From positions 36,085,160 to 36,149,159 of the forward strand of contig NC_034412.1 in the NCBI RefSeq assembly GCF_002078875.1: a DNA stretch of 64,000 bases, in the 5' to 3' direction. Source of the DNA: Numida meleagris (Eukaryota > Chordata > Aves > Galliformes > Numididae). A model generated the notes under the pieces. The model was not told the origin of the DNA and did no database searches. It was given only the letters and a program-made list of their open reading frames with translations. Both the position numbers and the translations under genes were made by a program. Positions 38,100 to 52,733 of the stretch are shown piece by piece; position 1 is the stretch's first letter; every line of letters begins with the position of its first letter.

Positions 38100-40531
38100 C
38101 TGTGTGGAACCAAGAATAACAGTATTATTTCCAAATCTGTGCAAAATAACTCTTTAATGTAGAGTATATTTGGCTCTGCACAACTCTCCTGAATAGTCAC
38201 CTAACATCCCTCTGAAGTGCATGGACTTGGCATCAGCCTGGATTAAGTGATCAGGAAAAAGTGTTTTGAAAATGAAAAAGGGTTCATTTGAAGACAAAAC
38301 CATGGAAGCTTGTCATCTTTCAGTCAGCATGACTGAAACAGCTAAAACTGCAGCGATATAAATATACCACCAATATATAGCATGGCACCACTCATACACT
38401 GCAGTTTTTTTCTAATTTTTTGCACATCCTGCAAAATGTTACAAACTCTGTGGTATAAAGCAGGGATTGAATAGGCCCAGAAAGTACTGGATACTTGAGT
38501 CTCAGTACAGGTAACATAGGCATGCCTTCAAAAGCAGATCAGGTGTACAGCTATTCAAAGAAGTTTCTTCCAGAGACTTTAAATCTCAGCCCAATCCTGC
38601 AGTGACCCCTATCTAAAGTATAATAAAATTTGTACCAATAATACACGCTTCATTTCTGAATAGCTGAGATGTCTAATACATGAATGCCAGCTAAGGCTCC
38701 CATCTCTCAAACTATTTGGGAGAGGAATATCATGTATTCAAAAAAAAATTATTTTTTTTACACTACTTGTTTTTCATTTGCTTGACACCCTACATAAAAG
38801 TTTCAAATACCACCCCAAACTTTTTTTTTTTTAAATATAAAGTGTTAGTCTCAATGCATTTAGTTATATTCTCTCTTCTGGGTAACCGCAACACATGCAG
38901 TTTCTCCTCAGACCTAACTGACAGTGTTTACAGAACTGTGTCGCTAGGTTGCTCTTCTTCCTCTAACGTATGTAAAGTAATTTAGGCCTTTTTTCTGCAG
39001 ATCTTGCAGGCCAGTCAGAACATAGTCAAGAACAACAGCAGTGCTAGAATTGAATTCGTGTTATCACCTCTTGCCAGATACCTCTCACATTTCTTGCTCT
39101 CAGACTCAGTGGCCCTAGCTACAAAACAATCTTTGTAATCACACTACAGCAAAACAAAAGGATTTAATATAACCCTCCACTGACATTCTGGAAATAAACC
39201 TGCATTATTTGTATTGTACCTGCAATCATGTATTATTTCCAGATTCCTTATTTAATTCCTGCAAATTACAAAGCCTGGAGAGAAGCTGATAAATAAAATC
39301 TTATATTTATATTATTACGTTGATCCAATGAATGTAAGAAGGAAAAACCCAGCCAACTGCATCTTAAATGTAGAGATAACAGCATACAATCTGAAGGCAA
39401 AGTTATTTATTTTTAAGCATTACATGCAATATGAGGAATAGTGCCTCTTAGTGTAAGGTTCTTTGACTCAAAAGGTCTCGAAATTTCCTCACCATTGTAA
39501 GACCCCATAGAGAAATGACTCCATTTCCTTAGATTAGTATTTTAAGTAGAAGAGGGTTAACATCATTCTTATTCAAAACAAAAGCCAAGCAAAACCCAAA
39601 GCACTTATCTGAAATTATTTTGATACTAGCCAAGTTAACATCACAGACACAGCAATGTTAACAACAGCTTAGGCACACAGGCCAGTAGCAGGTACATTCA
39701 AATGAAGAAGATACATGCTAAACAGTTGAGCAGCACTCAAGGCAGGTTGTAGGAGAACTGAACGTGTTCCCTCTTCATCCTGAGAGTGCTACTAACTAAC
39801 TTGAGGGATATCTATAGAGTTGGGTGCAGCCTGAGGAGAGATCTGTCCACCCATCCCTGACACAAGCAAATTCTGGACTGGGGGCCAAGAAAGCATCTTG
39901 CTGGCACTTTCCCTGACCTGACAGACCAAGACAAGGGCACAGCACAGAGCTGACACCACCGCACAGCTATGGAGCCAGAGCCTGCCTCCATCCTACCACT
40001 TAAATTCATGTATGTTTACATTTGCCTGTGCTACAACATCCTCTCCACACAAAAACCTCTCTCTCTGTGTCTATTCCCTGTCCATAAATAATGAGGGAGC
40101 ATTGCATTTCCCTTCACTCAGTCATCAAAAAATTACAGTCTGAGGGATATTTTATACCAGAAGTAGGTTTCTTTTAAGAGAAATTTCCTATTTAATAAAC
40201 CTCCAAATTTCTCTGTTCCTTGACATGTACCTCTCCTTTATGTTGACGCTTCCTAGATGCAACCAGTCCCTTAAAACACCCGTTAAATAACACTATTCTT
40301 AAAAGTCTTGTTCATTCTACATGCACTGGAAATTACTTCTTCCCTCTCACCTGCATCAGTTTTTGCACTAATCATAAAAGTAACATCCCACATATATTTT
40401 CACTATCTGTTCTCCTCTCTACGGCTGATAACCCAGGAAATACGCACAGCAGGGACACTGGCAAATTGATAGTAAGGATGTGGGGTGAGGAACTACATCT
40501 ACTCTGGCAGGGCCGCAATACAGCCTTCTTT

Positions 40532-40602
40532 GACAGTAACACAACTACACAATATCTGAAACCAAAAAAGACAGCAAAGGCAGTCGGGACAGTAACACAA
40601 CT
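40532..40602. repeat. 15-bp direct repeat pair
   Basis: gacagtaacacaact occurs at 40532-40546 and again at 40588-40602 in the same direction. No element boundaries were seen around them. Confidence 0.85.
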
Positions 40603-43600
40603 CGTTCTTTTCCCAGATGTACACGTTTTCCATTGGTCTTGCCCACAGTAAGGGCAGCCACCAACGTGCTATTGACACGGAGCTGCAGGAGTGAAGCTCT
40701 TACCTTCTTCACTTCAGGGGTTGTTACCAAGGCCAGAAATTCCCTTCGCCTTGTGCAGCGCACAGAGAGCTCCCCCTCCTGTTGCTCATCTGCCTGGATC
40801 TACTCAAGCTTGCTCAAAACTTCAAGTGGTCTGTACAAAAACTGGGCAAGTTTCCTCTGCAGCATCTCTATCCCAAAATCCAGCTGGACTTTTTTTTTTC
40901 CATTGCCAGTACAGTGTCTTTCAGTACACAAAAACCAGGCCTCTAACTGCTGACACAGTTCTAATTTTCTTTTCCTGAGTAATTCCCACTATAGCTGCAG
41001 TATCAAGTCCACTGTACTTCAGGGCTATAAGATTAATGCTGAAAAAGCCAGCATCAGTGTCTTATCATGAACTCATTCAAGTCCCCTTTTAAACACTAGT
41101 GAATTGGTTTAGAAGCATAACTGTGCAGCCTGGCAATTTCACTTCTAAGTAAAGTTACCATTCAAGGTCTTTAGGGCAGGACTTCAATTCACATAGACTT
41201 GCAAGCCTTTGAACAAGCTTGAGAACTCCAGAAGTCAGCCCAACCCATCGACTCACATACCTTCAAAATGAATAAAACCTTCCTCAGAACTCAGGGGATG
41301 AGTTCATGGGACACCCAGACCAAGTCTAACCGAAACAAGAGCCAATCTCCACGTGCTTGTCAAGAAATTTCAGCTGAATTTCACACTGGTAGCAAAAGGT
41401 CTGCATGGCACTTTTTTTCCCTCCTCTTGCAACACAACTAAGGAGCTCCAGTGAGAAGCTCTTGAAAGCTTAGAAGCCAAGCTGAGTAGAAATGCAACCC
41501 TACATTTAAGTTTCTTCTCCCCACAACAAACATACTACAGTTTGTTATTACACAATCACTTAATGGACGCTCAGCTACAAACATTTAATTCTTATTTAGG
41601 TCTGAAATGCTAAACGTGGGTAAGAAATCACATGGAAATTGCAAAATAGGGAAAGGTAGCTTAAAAATTAGGGACACATTCTCACCAACTTCATTTAGAA
41701 CAAGACCTTGCTGGGAATCCTGCCAACACACTTAGCTAGTGACTGCTCCTCGGATTGGCTCTTCTCAACATGATTCGAGAGTCAGGACCTGTCAGCACTT
41801 CTCTCTCCTGATTTCCATAGCAGTTTGTGAGGGAGATCTGCTTCCCAAATCACTTTTCTCAAGCAGAGACTGGTACAGTTACAGGTGTCCTGCACGCTTC
41901 AGGAATGCACCATCACACTGCACCCAGGAACCTCAAAACAAGTATTCTCCACTCCTGTCAGCATCAACAAAAAGCACCAACATACTGCCGGGCCACTGAT
42001 GTAGCCCAATAGCAAACGATCTCTGGCAAAGTCATAAATGTGTGCAAAAGCACTGCTTGAAGAAGTGCCAGTTTCCCATGCTTGCCTACTCATTTGCTTG
42101 TTTTCAAATACAGAGAAGTTCTATTCCCTCCTTCAAGAGTTCAGTTTGACACACAAATCTTATTAATCCCAAACTATGTTATTTCACACTGAGAGCATCT
42201 GCTCCTTTACATAGAATCTTGATTAGAACTTGACTGTGATATCAATAATGGTGTAAATATTAACTGCCCAAACTACTTGTCTCTGAAAACTGAAAAAAAA
42301 AAAACCAAACATGTTCACTGATTTATATACTAAGCCATCCAACTCAAATGAGGGAAACTCTAACTATCCCTTATACAAAGTAACGTAATGGTACAGGTGC
42401 AACTCATGAAAAGCAGCAAGTGTTCCACAATGGCAGTTTGTATGGCCCTGGAGCAGAGAAATATGAATGCAGCAGGCTACATGTAGGAACAGTCTACGCA
42501 ACGCAAGGAAAAGGTCAGAGTCTTCAAGTTATGGCACTGAGGGACAGACGTCAGCAGTGAAAGCATGATTACAGGAACACCATGTGGACCACCAGTAATT
42601 ATCTGAAAAAATGGCTACAGCTAAGGAATCTACCCCAAAGAGTCTGAATTTTCCTTGTAACAGGGACATAACTTCACTTTAATCACTCAGTGCAATGAGT
42701 AAGTTAACAGAACTTCAATACAGAATTAACATTGCATATGGATATTTATAGTCCTCCATACACTACAGTGACACAAAACATATGGAAGTCGTAATTATGG
42801 GATTACAGAATGAAAATTAAAACAAATATAAAAGAAGGTAGATGTCAAATCATTTCAAAGAAATGCTCACAGGAAAATTGCCGATGAGACAGATTAGGTA
42901 AGATTGCCTTAACTTCAGTAGTTATGCTCCAAGAAAAGTCTGGGAGTCTACAGACCTGGGACTTAATAGCGATAGAAGACTTCATTCTTATTGTCTTGAT
43001 ATCAAATATCTTGATGTATATAAAGATTGCAGATATGATCGTTCAAGTTTGTCTCAGTCTAAATAAAGTTACAGTTGCATTTGCTGGCTATCTGGCACCC
43101 AGGTAATCTTCCTAGTTTGTTGCTCCAACACACTTCTGGTTCTGGTATCTTCCTACCCCTGCAGCTTTTGTTTAGTCTAACTGAAGCTAGATTAAGCAGT
43201 AGTTTAACAGCATATCTTGTTCCATCCGTAATGCCTATCATAAACCATTTTATATATTATCTTAACTACTATACCATGGTCTACTGAACGAGTAGGATTA
43301 AGTTATAGGTATACGCTAGGGGACTGAGCAACCCTGCAAGATGCTTAAAGAATTTACAGGGTTGCATTAAGCAAATCAGAAAGCCATCCATGAGGAGTTC
43401 TATGGAACCACAGAGTGACTTAAATGAGTAGTCAAATAAAAAAGAAGTTCTTTTTTTTTTTAATAAAACAAACAACAACTGAACAATCTAGAGTTTGGCT
43501 TCATGTGCCTTCTATCAAGAACAGCAAGAAAAGGGAGAAACATAATGAGGAGGAGAAGCAGTTGAGAACTGAGAAGGCACAGATAACTTTAAAGGCAGTT

Positions 43601-46600
43601 ATCTAGTCAAGGACAAGGAAGAGGTGAGACAGAAAGTAAATTTCTGTGCTCATATTTGGCTTCCACGAAGGTTTCAACTGCCACCATGTCCCACTCTCTC
43701 CTGTCTCCTTTTCTCAGATCCCTCAAACAAGGATTAGTGACTGGGCCACAGGCCAAACAGCACAGTTCTGGCAGTCCGTTGCAAAACACACTCTTCACAG
43801 GTGCCACAATCCAGATTCCATCACAACCATCACCACCAGCATCATATCCAAGTAAGAGGAGTTTCCCCATCATACAATGGCAGCACATTCAGGAGGAGAA
43901 TGCAGATCTACCAAGTCTCCATTTTAGCTCTGCAACAGTCAATCAGCTGTTGACTTACATACTCCAGCCCTTTAAAATTGGAGTACATAAGGATGCTCTC
44001 TTCCTCCAGCCAAACTGAGTAAGTACCACTGGCAAAGAAACCTGAAATTTGTCGGAGTGGTTGCTAGTCACCCTGGGCAGAACGGTTTTAGTGAAATATG
44101 GAAAGTAGAAGCCATACTGGAGAAGATCCAGGATAAAATTAGAGAAGAGGAACTTGAAGTCCTCACTGTTAACAGAATATTCAATGAGAACAACCAGCCA
44201 CAAAAATATCATGGCAGAATTTAGTGTAGACCTGAAAATAGAATCAAGGTGCTAAGGACTGAATACAGTAAATATCTTTAGGTAAATTATGTACACTGTG
44301 TTAAGTGCATCATTTTAGCAACTGAAAAGAAATAATAATGAGAAGAGATCACTTACTAGTATCACCTAACTTTCTAATTCACATCATCTCGCATTCACAG
44401 AAATCCTCGCTGATTACACAGTCAGGTAGTACCCAAAGCAATACTGACAAGCTTTAAAATGGCAGCCATATCTGGGAAGTCGATTCTGGTGTGCCCTATA
44501 CAAATCACTCCATCCAGTTCCCTACAAACTACCCTTTTTGTACACAGGCTCTCTTTTTAAACATTTCAATTTTAATTTTTTTAGAAGTGTTTTTGTCTTT
44601 TCTTTGGTCTCAACAAACTGTGGGTTCCCACACCCACCAGGTTACGTAGAAGTTCAGTCTGTAGGACTACTTCAGAGAAGCTGGGTGCGCTGGGCACTGA
44701 CATACCCAAAGCTCCACCTCTAAAATGCATTTACAGCCACATTTGATTAGGCTATACATCCAGAGCAGTAGCACTGTTGATTTTCCCACGGGGATGCTTG
44801 CAAGAAAATCACGATTCTAATAAAGACACAAAGGCCTACCTTAACTTCTTTTATTACATCAACAGCAGCAAATAAAACTTAGAAGTCACAGTTACATAAA
44901 CAGTCATGTGCTACAGTGCCCTCAGTCCCCTATTTTCCCTTCATCATTTCTGTGACCTATAATAGGTAAGCAGCACAGTAAGTCACTGTCCTCTTTCAAC
45001 AGAATTTCTGGCTCGCTCACTTATCAACGGGATGATTATTCAACTCTTGACCTCATCAGAAAATGGTTTAGCAGTGTTGCTGGTGCTTGAACCAAATTTC
45101 TCTACTGCAGGCTGACCCAGAGAGAGCAGCACAGCTGCAAGAAGGAACTGCCAAAAAGCGATAACTCTTCTGTTCTGTCCTTCACCCCTGTGTTTAAGAT
45201 GTATGAAAATATTCACACAATTAGACAGGAAAAGAAGCCCTAGGTAGAGCTCTCTATTTCATCTCCACATCTCCTGAAATAATGATTTACCTAACTGGAG
45301 GGAAGGAGAACAGGGGAAAAGCAAGGCACAGCCTTTAAAGACAGGACATATATCCTCTGCTTTCATCCCTAACTTAAAGTGAATTTAAAAAAAATGTACT
45401 TGCAAGAAATATCTCAGAATACTCATCCAGCAATTTCGCTAGCACTTAAAAAAAAAAAAGGCTCAGGGATGAAAAAGATTAGAGGAAGACAAGTTAATTA
45501 CCTCACAGTAACTGGAACTGTTCAAGATGCTTTGCCCTTATGCACAAACAACAGTGACTGTACACAAATCCAGGTTTACCAGCTGCTCTCTCCAACTCCA
45601 GAAAGTCGGAATGTATGCACAGCACAACTTCCTTTTGAAGACAGAATCCTGGTGTTATGGACTCCAAGGAAAGAGGGAGTTGGGATGTATTACCGAAAAA
45701 GCTTATCATAGCCAACATAAAACTACTTTTATTTCCTTTCCCTCAAAGGAGAAGGATTTTGTCACAGATGGGAATCGGACAGTAACCTTTTATTTTCAGG
45801 CTAATGTCCTAAAATAAGTGTGTCAAATGGGTTTCATTACCTGCCAAAAAAAGATCCTTCTGTTACTATCTAGGTATCCATGAAAAAGGACAGAAATAGA
45901 TGGTTTCTCCTGAGGTGAGCTGTCACCACTTAATGAAGGCTCTCCGGTCTATTGACAAACCACAAAATAGGACATTACAGTGGTAGCAAATCTGATCTTC
46001 CCAAAAACATCAAGTTCTTCAGAAGATTACTGCTAGTTCATCTTACCCCCAACATTCACAATTCTTTTGCTCTAGGCAAGAGGTTATAGTTATTAGCTGT
46101 AGGATCTGGTTTGAGGAGCGTTGCATCCAACAGGAGTCAGATTTAAACACCAAATCAACAGGCACTGCCTTAGAGTGCAGTCAGAATACACTGTCAAGGT
46201 GACAAAACCTCATGACTGACAGAAATGGTGGTCCTGTGCTCACTCTTACATTTGCTCAGTTCTTTATCTGACTGCTTGGTGAGCCAGTTTCAACTCACTT
46301 ACTCTGGCAGAAAAGTACTCAGTCTGCCGAGAAGCTGGAGTAAAACTTACATGAATGAAGCAGGAATGTGGAAGTCAAACTGGAGCTGGTGGCCTGAAAG
46401 CACTTACACTAGACAATAATCTGAGCCATGTCTTCCCTGAGGTCTTTTGCAGTACAAAACACATCACGTTTTGTCAAGAAAAAACATCAGAGAATTCTCC
46501 CTCTCATCACAAATCTTCACAGTACACTTCTCAGAGAGGACCTGGTCCTTGTGAGAAGGTCAGTCACAGCAGTCAGTTTCATGAAGGCTGCTTCAAATGT

Positions 46601-48419
46601 CCTATCTGGGACATCTATAGCTGAGCCACCCACCAAAGATTATTCTAATACTAACTAAAAACATTTATCTCCAGAACTGAGCTGTAATGTGTTTGTGAGA
46701 GAAGAAAAGCCTTAAAGACCTGAAAATAATATTTTAACAGTAAGGCCTAGTAATCAGAAGACCCTGAGAAGTACGTGGGCAGAACAACATGTCTTACATC
46801 GTTAATATATAACAATAACACACGTAAGTATAATACATATATACGTATAATTATGCATGTGCAATATTTGTCTCCTCACAATTTAAAATGACTGTTTTAG
46901 CTGGATTTTCCCCACTCTCTGAAGCTCAGTGAGCTAAAGCACTCAAGGTGTGTGGACGAAACAGAATGGAACACGCGTGGCTTTTAAAGGAACCTTTTTT
47001 GAAGACCATTTCTCAAGCAGCACCCCCAGAAAAGAGCTTTCATTGACTTGACCAATACCTAGAACTCCTGGAGAGACTGTAGACAAAGACAATTGATTTT
47101 GATAAATGAGGTTTTTAGAAGAAGCAAATACTCCTGAAGACAGCTTACTCTGCAAAGGCTTTGTTAGTAGCCCCAAGACACATTCCTGAAGCACATGAAT
47201 TGTCAGTCTAACAACAGAAAATCACGTTCGTTACAAAACATATTTTATGGTACCTATGTTCTTGTAACACTTTTACAGAGACTAAGCAAAGTACCACAGC
47301 CAGCCTTACTGAAAGGTTCTTCCACAGCCCCTCATCAACATCCTGTAATAACCTGTAGTTGAGGGTAAACACACGTTTCATAAAGCTAGAGATTGTGATC
47401 ACACTGATTTATACACTGAAGGAGCATGGCCAACTGAAAACCTAAAGTCTACACATTAAAATATCTAAGGAATACACCTCTTTTTTCTGATGAAAAAGAG
47501 ATTGTGATAAAGCATTTGCTAAAAAACTAAGCAATTCTTTAGCCACCAGGTTCTGAGTCAGATTCAAAAGCCCCTCAATCACGAATTTCAGGCTTCGTGT
47601 ATGTTTTAAAAACAACCATGATACCAGAGTAAGACTCTGACAGAGTATTACAAATGTGAGGACAAACTAAATATGCAAGAGATCAACTGTCATTCCACAG
47701 CTGTATTTGAAAAGGGAATCAGCTTTAATAATCTTTGATGGTTCCAGTGGACCCTGAGCAAACCTACCCAGAGACATTTCCTGCACCTGGAATGGCCGCA
47801 TACCATTTACTTCAGCACACATTTACCTCAGTGAGCTCACTTACATGGTAAGTTCAGCACAGTGATTACAAACTCTACTTTTTCTTAGTTATAAGCAAGT
47901 TTTAAAATTCCTTACAATTATTTCCAGTTGGAAAAAATTCATTTGCTTGTTCATTTGTTTTGCTCTAGATAGATGTTTATGGCAATAGGCTGTTTCGGTG
48001 AGAAAGTACTGAATACCAAAAGGTAACTGAGATGCTGAAACATCCAAAATAAGAAGAGTTAAACATTATTCTTAATGCTTATATTATTCTTAGCGTATAA
48101 AGAGTCAAGGCCTACCGCACCAGCCTACCTCAGAAAGACCAAATTATTGTGGGATATAATCACACAAACGCCAAATGGTCAGTATAGGAATCCATAATAT
48201 TTTATAGCCATCCTAGAATGAAAATTAACTCCATGAGTGAGATTTTATTCCTTTGACAGGTCATTAATGTGATTTGTAGTAGGGTATAGAGTTCTGTTGT
48301 ATTTTTGAGATTGAAGACACCACAATCAAGATACACCTTTTTCTTGACAAGATATGAGGCTGCACTTATTCTTGCCTCACAAAAGAAAAGAGAGAAGGAG
48401 GGAAAACTACGGTCAGATT

Positions 48420-50370
48420 AAGTGATCACCATGAGCTCAAGCACTGGAATACATCAGCATTCTCAAACCTATCATCATACAATTTTGTTTAGGTGTTATG
48501 AAAGACAAGAACCTTCCTTCTTCCTCCAGCTACAGGAGGTGTTGCAATTTCAGGCTCTTGTCCTGCAGGAGGACTTCAACCACCTTGACACCTGCAGCAA
48601 AAGTTGCACACCAAATGGTAGGCAATCCAGGAAGCTCCTGAAATGTATTGAGGACAACTTTTTGACCCAAGTAATAGACAGCCCCAATAGGGGGGGATGC
48701 AGTATTGGACCTGTTGCTCATCAACACAAGTAAGCTGATCAGTGACTTCAGGTTCTGAGGCTGCCTGGGCCGTAAAGATCATGGGCGGTGGAGTTCACTG
48801 TCCTGATAGATATCAGACAGACAAAGAGTAAAATCAGGATGCTTAATTTTAGGAAAGCCAAATTCCAGCTCTTCAGGGAGTTAGTCAACAAAACCCCCTG
48901 GGAAACTGTTCTCAAGGACAAGGGAATGGAGCAGAGCTGGCAAATCTTTAAGAGATGCAGGAAGACAAGAAAGGATGGCAAGACACCAACATGGTTAAAC
49001 CACGACCTGCTGGTCAAAATGGAGAGCAATAAGAAAATGCATAGGTAGTGGAAGCAGGGGCAGGTAGCCTAGGAGGAATACAGGAATGCTGCTAGGCTGT
49101 GAAGGACTGGGGTCAGGAAGGCCAAAGCCCACTTGGAACTGGACTTGGCAAGGGATGCAAAGAAGAACAAGAAAGACTTCTACAGGTACATCAACCAGAA
49201 AAGTCTACATAGCTGTACTTCCCCCCTCTCGCTCATTGAACAATACAGGCAGGATGGTAGCAACCGACAAGGAGAAGGTTGAGATACTCAACTTTTTTGT
49301 CTCAACCTTCACTGGCAACTGCTCTTCACACAACCCTGAAGCAAACGGCTCAGAAGGTGGGGACTAGGGGAGCAATATACTTCCCACTGTAAGCAAAGAT
49401 TAGGTTTGTGACCACCTGAGGAACCTGAACATCCATAAGTCTATGGATCTTGAAGAGATGCATGCCAGAGTCCTGAGGGAATTGACCAATGTCATCACCA
49501 TACCACTCCCAATGATATTTGAAAAGTCATGGCAGTCAGGTTAAGTACCCGGTGACTGGAAAAGAGGCAATGTCACACCCATTTTTAAGACGGGTAGAAA
49601 GAATGACCCAGGCAACTACTGACCTGTCAGCCTCTTCTCGGTGCTGGTAAAGACCAAGAAACAGATCCTCCTGAAAGCTATGTTAAGGCACATGGAAGAC
49701 AAGAAGCTAATATGAGACAACCAGCATGGCTTCATCAAGGGCAAGTCCTGCCTGACCGAGCCAGTGGCCTTCTATGATGGCTTAACTGTATTAGCGGACA
49801 AGGAAAGAGTCCGCTAATACTGATGTCATCTATATGGACTTCAGTAAGGCCTTTAATATGATCCCCCATAACATCCTTCTCTCTAAATTGAAAAGATACA
49901 GATTTAATAGGTGACTCATGGATGAGGAACCAGTTGTAAGATCATACTGAGGGGGCAGTCATCAGTGGCTCAATGTCTGGACGTAGATCAGTGATGAGTA
50001 CAGACCCTCGGGGGTCTTTCAGTATCTAAAGTGGGGCTACAATAAAGAAGGGGACAGACTCTTTAGCAGTGGACAAGCGGAAATGGTTTCAAAATAAAAG
50101 AGTGGACATTTAGATTGGATGTAAGAAAAAGGTGGGTTTTTTTTGGTTTTTTTTTTTTTGTTTTTTTTTTTTACAATAAGAGTACTGAAGCACTGAAATA
50201 GGTTGCCAGACAGGGAGTGGATGCCTCGTCCCTGCAGACATTCAAGATCAGGCTGGATGGGGCTCTGTGAAACCTGATCCAGCTGTAGAAGTCACAGTTC
50301 ATTGCAGGGGAGTTTGACCAGATGACCTTTAAGGGTCGCTTCCAACTCCAAGGATTCTATGATCTTAAAG
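48420..50370 (+). mobile_element. Long eroded CR1 LINE with endonuclease and RT remnants
   Basis: This is the largest repeat in the window. The 48422-48733 frame holds an endonuclease-like block (LVLQEDFNHLDTC and CIEDNFLTQVIDSP). The 48788-49048 frame holds the next CR1 segment (PWETVLKDKG, PTWLNHDLL). Around 49730-49890 the RT landmarks HGFIKGKSCL and [20 protein letters not shown] can be read across frames. Near 49990-50030 the sequence jumps to the 3' end, implying an internal deletion. The tail ends at 'ccaactccaaggattctatgatct'. Stops and frameshifts make it non-functional. Confidence 0.9.
50136..50172. repeat. T-rich expansion inside a CR1
   Basis: A run of mostly T with scattered G sits exactly where CR1 copies normally carry a short T run before 'acaataagagt'. 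It looks like local expansion of that run. Confidence 0.85.
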
Positions 50371-51852
50371 CAGTTTTATACTTCTTGGTTGTCAGTGGTA
50401 TCCACAAGGTTTTGGCAAACAAGAAAATACGGAAAAGCACCCTTATGAGTGTCACCTTTATGCAGTGAGCACGAGTAGCTATAGCAAAACTGAAGTAGGA
50501 CATTAAGCACGAATAGCACAGTTTCTCTAATCATATTATGTAAGATCTAGATGCCCAAAAGGGCTGGAAATCTTTGCTTTCTAATCTTCATTTAACTTGG
50601 TAACAGATAAAACTGGTGGCTCACTCTATTTTGCATATCCGTGTCCTTCATTTTTGAATCAGATCTATAAACTGCCTGCTCTTATTCACTCAGTGCCTTC
50701 ATCAACTAACAATTCATCTTAATTAAGGCCTGCACCTGACCTGCCACCTCCCAGAACTGGCTGCAGTGATAGCTGTCTCAATTCTTTACTGCAGCAGAGT
50801 GCATCTTCATTGCCTGAAATGTACTGCAAGCCTCAGCACAGACGCCACCACAGCAACACAAAGCACGCACAAAAATCTTTACATGTTCCTAGCAGTTTTG
50901 AGCAGACAAGAATAAAGTGATCGGTTTATGGTGTATATTATTATAACACTGGTTTACTCTTCAATATGTAAGCTCATTTTAGCATGGTTATTCATTTAAA
51001 ACTGACAAGGTCACCACAACAACATGATTTTAGTCACCCTTACAGTTGGAAAGGAAGTGCATGAGAAGCTGCAAGCGCCAATTCATCCTGCAAAATGGGC
51101 TGACCAAAGAGAGAAAAGTGTTCGAGCATGCCACTTTGTTGCACATGAACAATGTGCCACCAAAATAAATAACTCCCAGATCACAACAGTAATTTAGCAT
51201 TATTGCTTACACATGGTGCTAAGTTTACGAAAAGTTCTCAAAACACCTAAAAGACTGAAATTTATCTAGAAGCACCAAGGAAAATCCACAAAGCAGCTAT
51301 GCTCTCAGCTGTGCTGCGCAGGGCAATTTCAAACTCTCCTAAGGAATAAACCATTGACCAAAAGGCTAATCGAGGCACCAAAGCCACACTGGCTGATTAC
51401 CTGCTCCTTCACCCATTCATTTTAAAGAGGTGCCCTCATGTGTTGTACACACCATATAGAATCGGTACCCTTAAGCAATCCAGAGTAAATTTACCATAGC
51501 TACCACTATGCTGTAAGAACAAAAAAAAAGTCTGCTAAGGTTGATAAATCAGTGAATTATCTGCTTCCTTGACTCTTACTCTTGTGTAGATTTTTTAACC
51601 TTTCATTACTATAACCAGTACATATGAGAAGACGATCTATATAATGCCAAAACCAACCGTTTAAATTAGCAGGAAATCCTTAATTACTACAAATAAGATT
51701 AAAACAGTCTTATTTAAAAAAAAAGACTCTGAACAGCAAAGCCAAAACTCCAGAAAAATAAAGCTCCCCCACTATCATTATTTGAGGCCAGTGACTCCAT
51801 GTTTACTTCTGTCATGCTTTCCGCTTTGATAAAGGAATTTGAAAACAGAAGC

Positions 51853-52600
51853 ATAGAATCCTTACAGTTGGAAGGGACCTTTAAAGGTCATCTAGTCCAA
51901 CTCCCTTGCAATGAACAGGCACATCCACTGCTCAATCAGGCTGCTCAGAGGCCCCTCCAGCCTAGCCCTGAATGTCTCTAGGGACAGGGCTTCTTCCACA
52001 TCTCTGGGCAATCTGTTCCAGTGCCTCATGACCACCACTGTAAAAAACTTTTTCCTTATACCCAACCTAAATCTCCCCTCTAAGTTTGAAACCACTTCTT
52101 GTCTCTCTCAGCCTCTCCTTGCAGGAGAGGTGGTCCATCCCTTGGAAAATTTTTGTGGCCCTCCTCTGGACACGCTCCAACAGGTCCATGTCTCTCTTGT
52201 ATTGAGGACTCCAAATCTGGACACAGTACGCCAGGTGAGGCCTCACCAGCACAGAGCAGAGGGGCAGCATCACCTCCCTCAACCTGAAGGCCACGCTTCT
52301 TTTGATGCAGCCCAGTGTATGGTTGATTTTCTGTGCTGCGAAGTCACACTGCTGGCTCATGTCCACCTTGCCATCCACCAGTACCCCCAGGTCCTTTTCA
52401 GGAAGTCTGTGCTCAATCCTTTCGTCTCCCAGCTTGTATTGATAGTGGGAGTTGCCTTGACCCAAGTGCAAGACCTTGCACTTGGCTTTGTTGAACCTCA
52501 TGAGGTCCTCCGAGGCCCACTGCTCAAGCCTGTCTAGGTCTCTCTGGATGGCATCTCATCCCTCAGGCGCACTGACTGCACCCCAGAGCTTAGGGTTTCA
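51853..52600 (-). mobile_element. CR1 LINE 3' end, reverse, with ORF2 fragment
   Basis: The left end is a reversed CR1 3' tail (agcatagaatccttacagttggaagggacct). A 144-codon minus frame (52067-52501) encodes the ORF2 C-terminal part: MRFNKAKCKVLHLGQGNSHY, LPEKDLGVLVDGKVDMSQQC, RPHLAYCVQIWSPQ, LERVQRRATK. An adjoining minus frame (51892-52095) continues it after a frameshift. It is 5'-truncated near 52600. The 208-codon plus frame across it is an antisense shadow. Confidence 0.93.
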
Positions 52601-52733
52601 AGATTGTCAAATAAAGAAAAAATTTATATTTGCAAGACCATTTTCAGTTGATATAAACATATCAATTTTAATGTTTTAAGAGAAATATTTTAAATTGTTT
52701 TACTACTTATATATGAATGAGATCAGATATTTT

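Noticed and set aside
43656..44018. Overlapping plus and minus frames of 93-120 codons
   Set aside because: Mutually overlapping frames in a slightly GC-richer patch without any coding signature.
51911..52537. 208-codon plus frame, the second longest in the window
   Set aside because: It is the antisense of a CR1 ORF2 fragment; the minus strand gives the recognisable retrotransposon protein.
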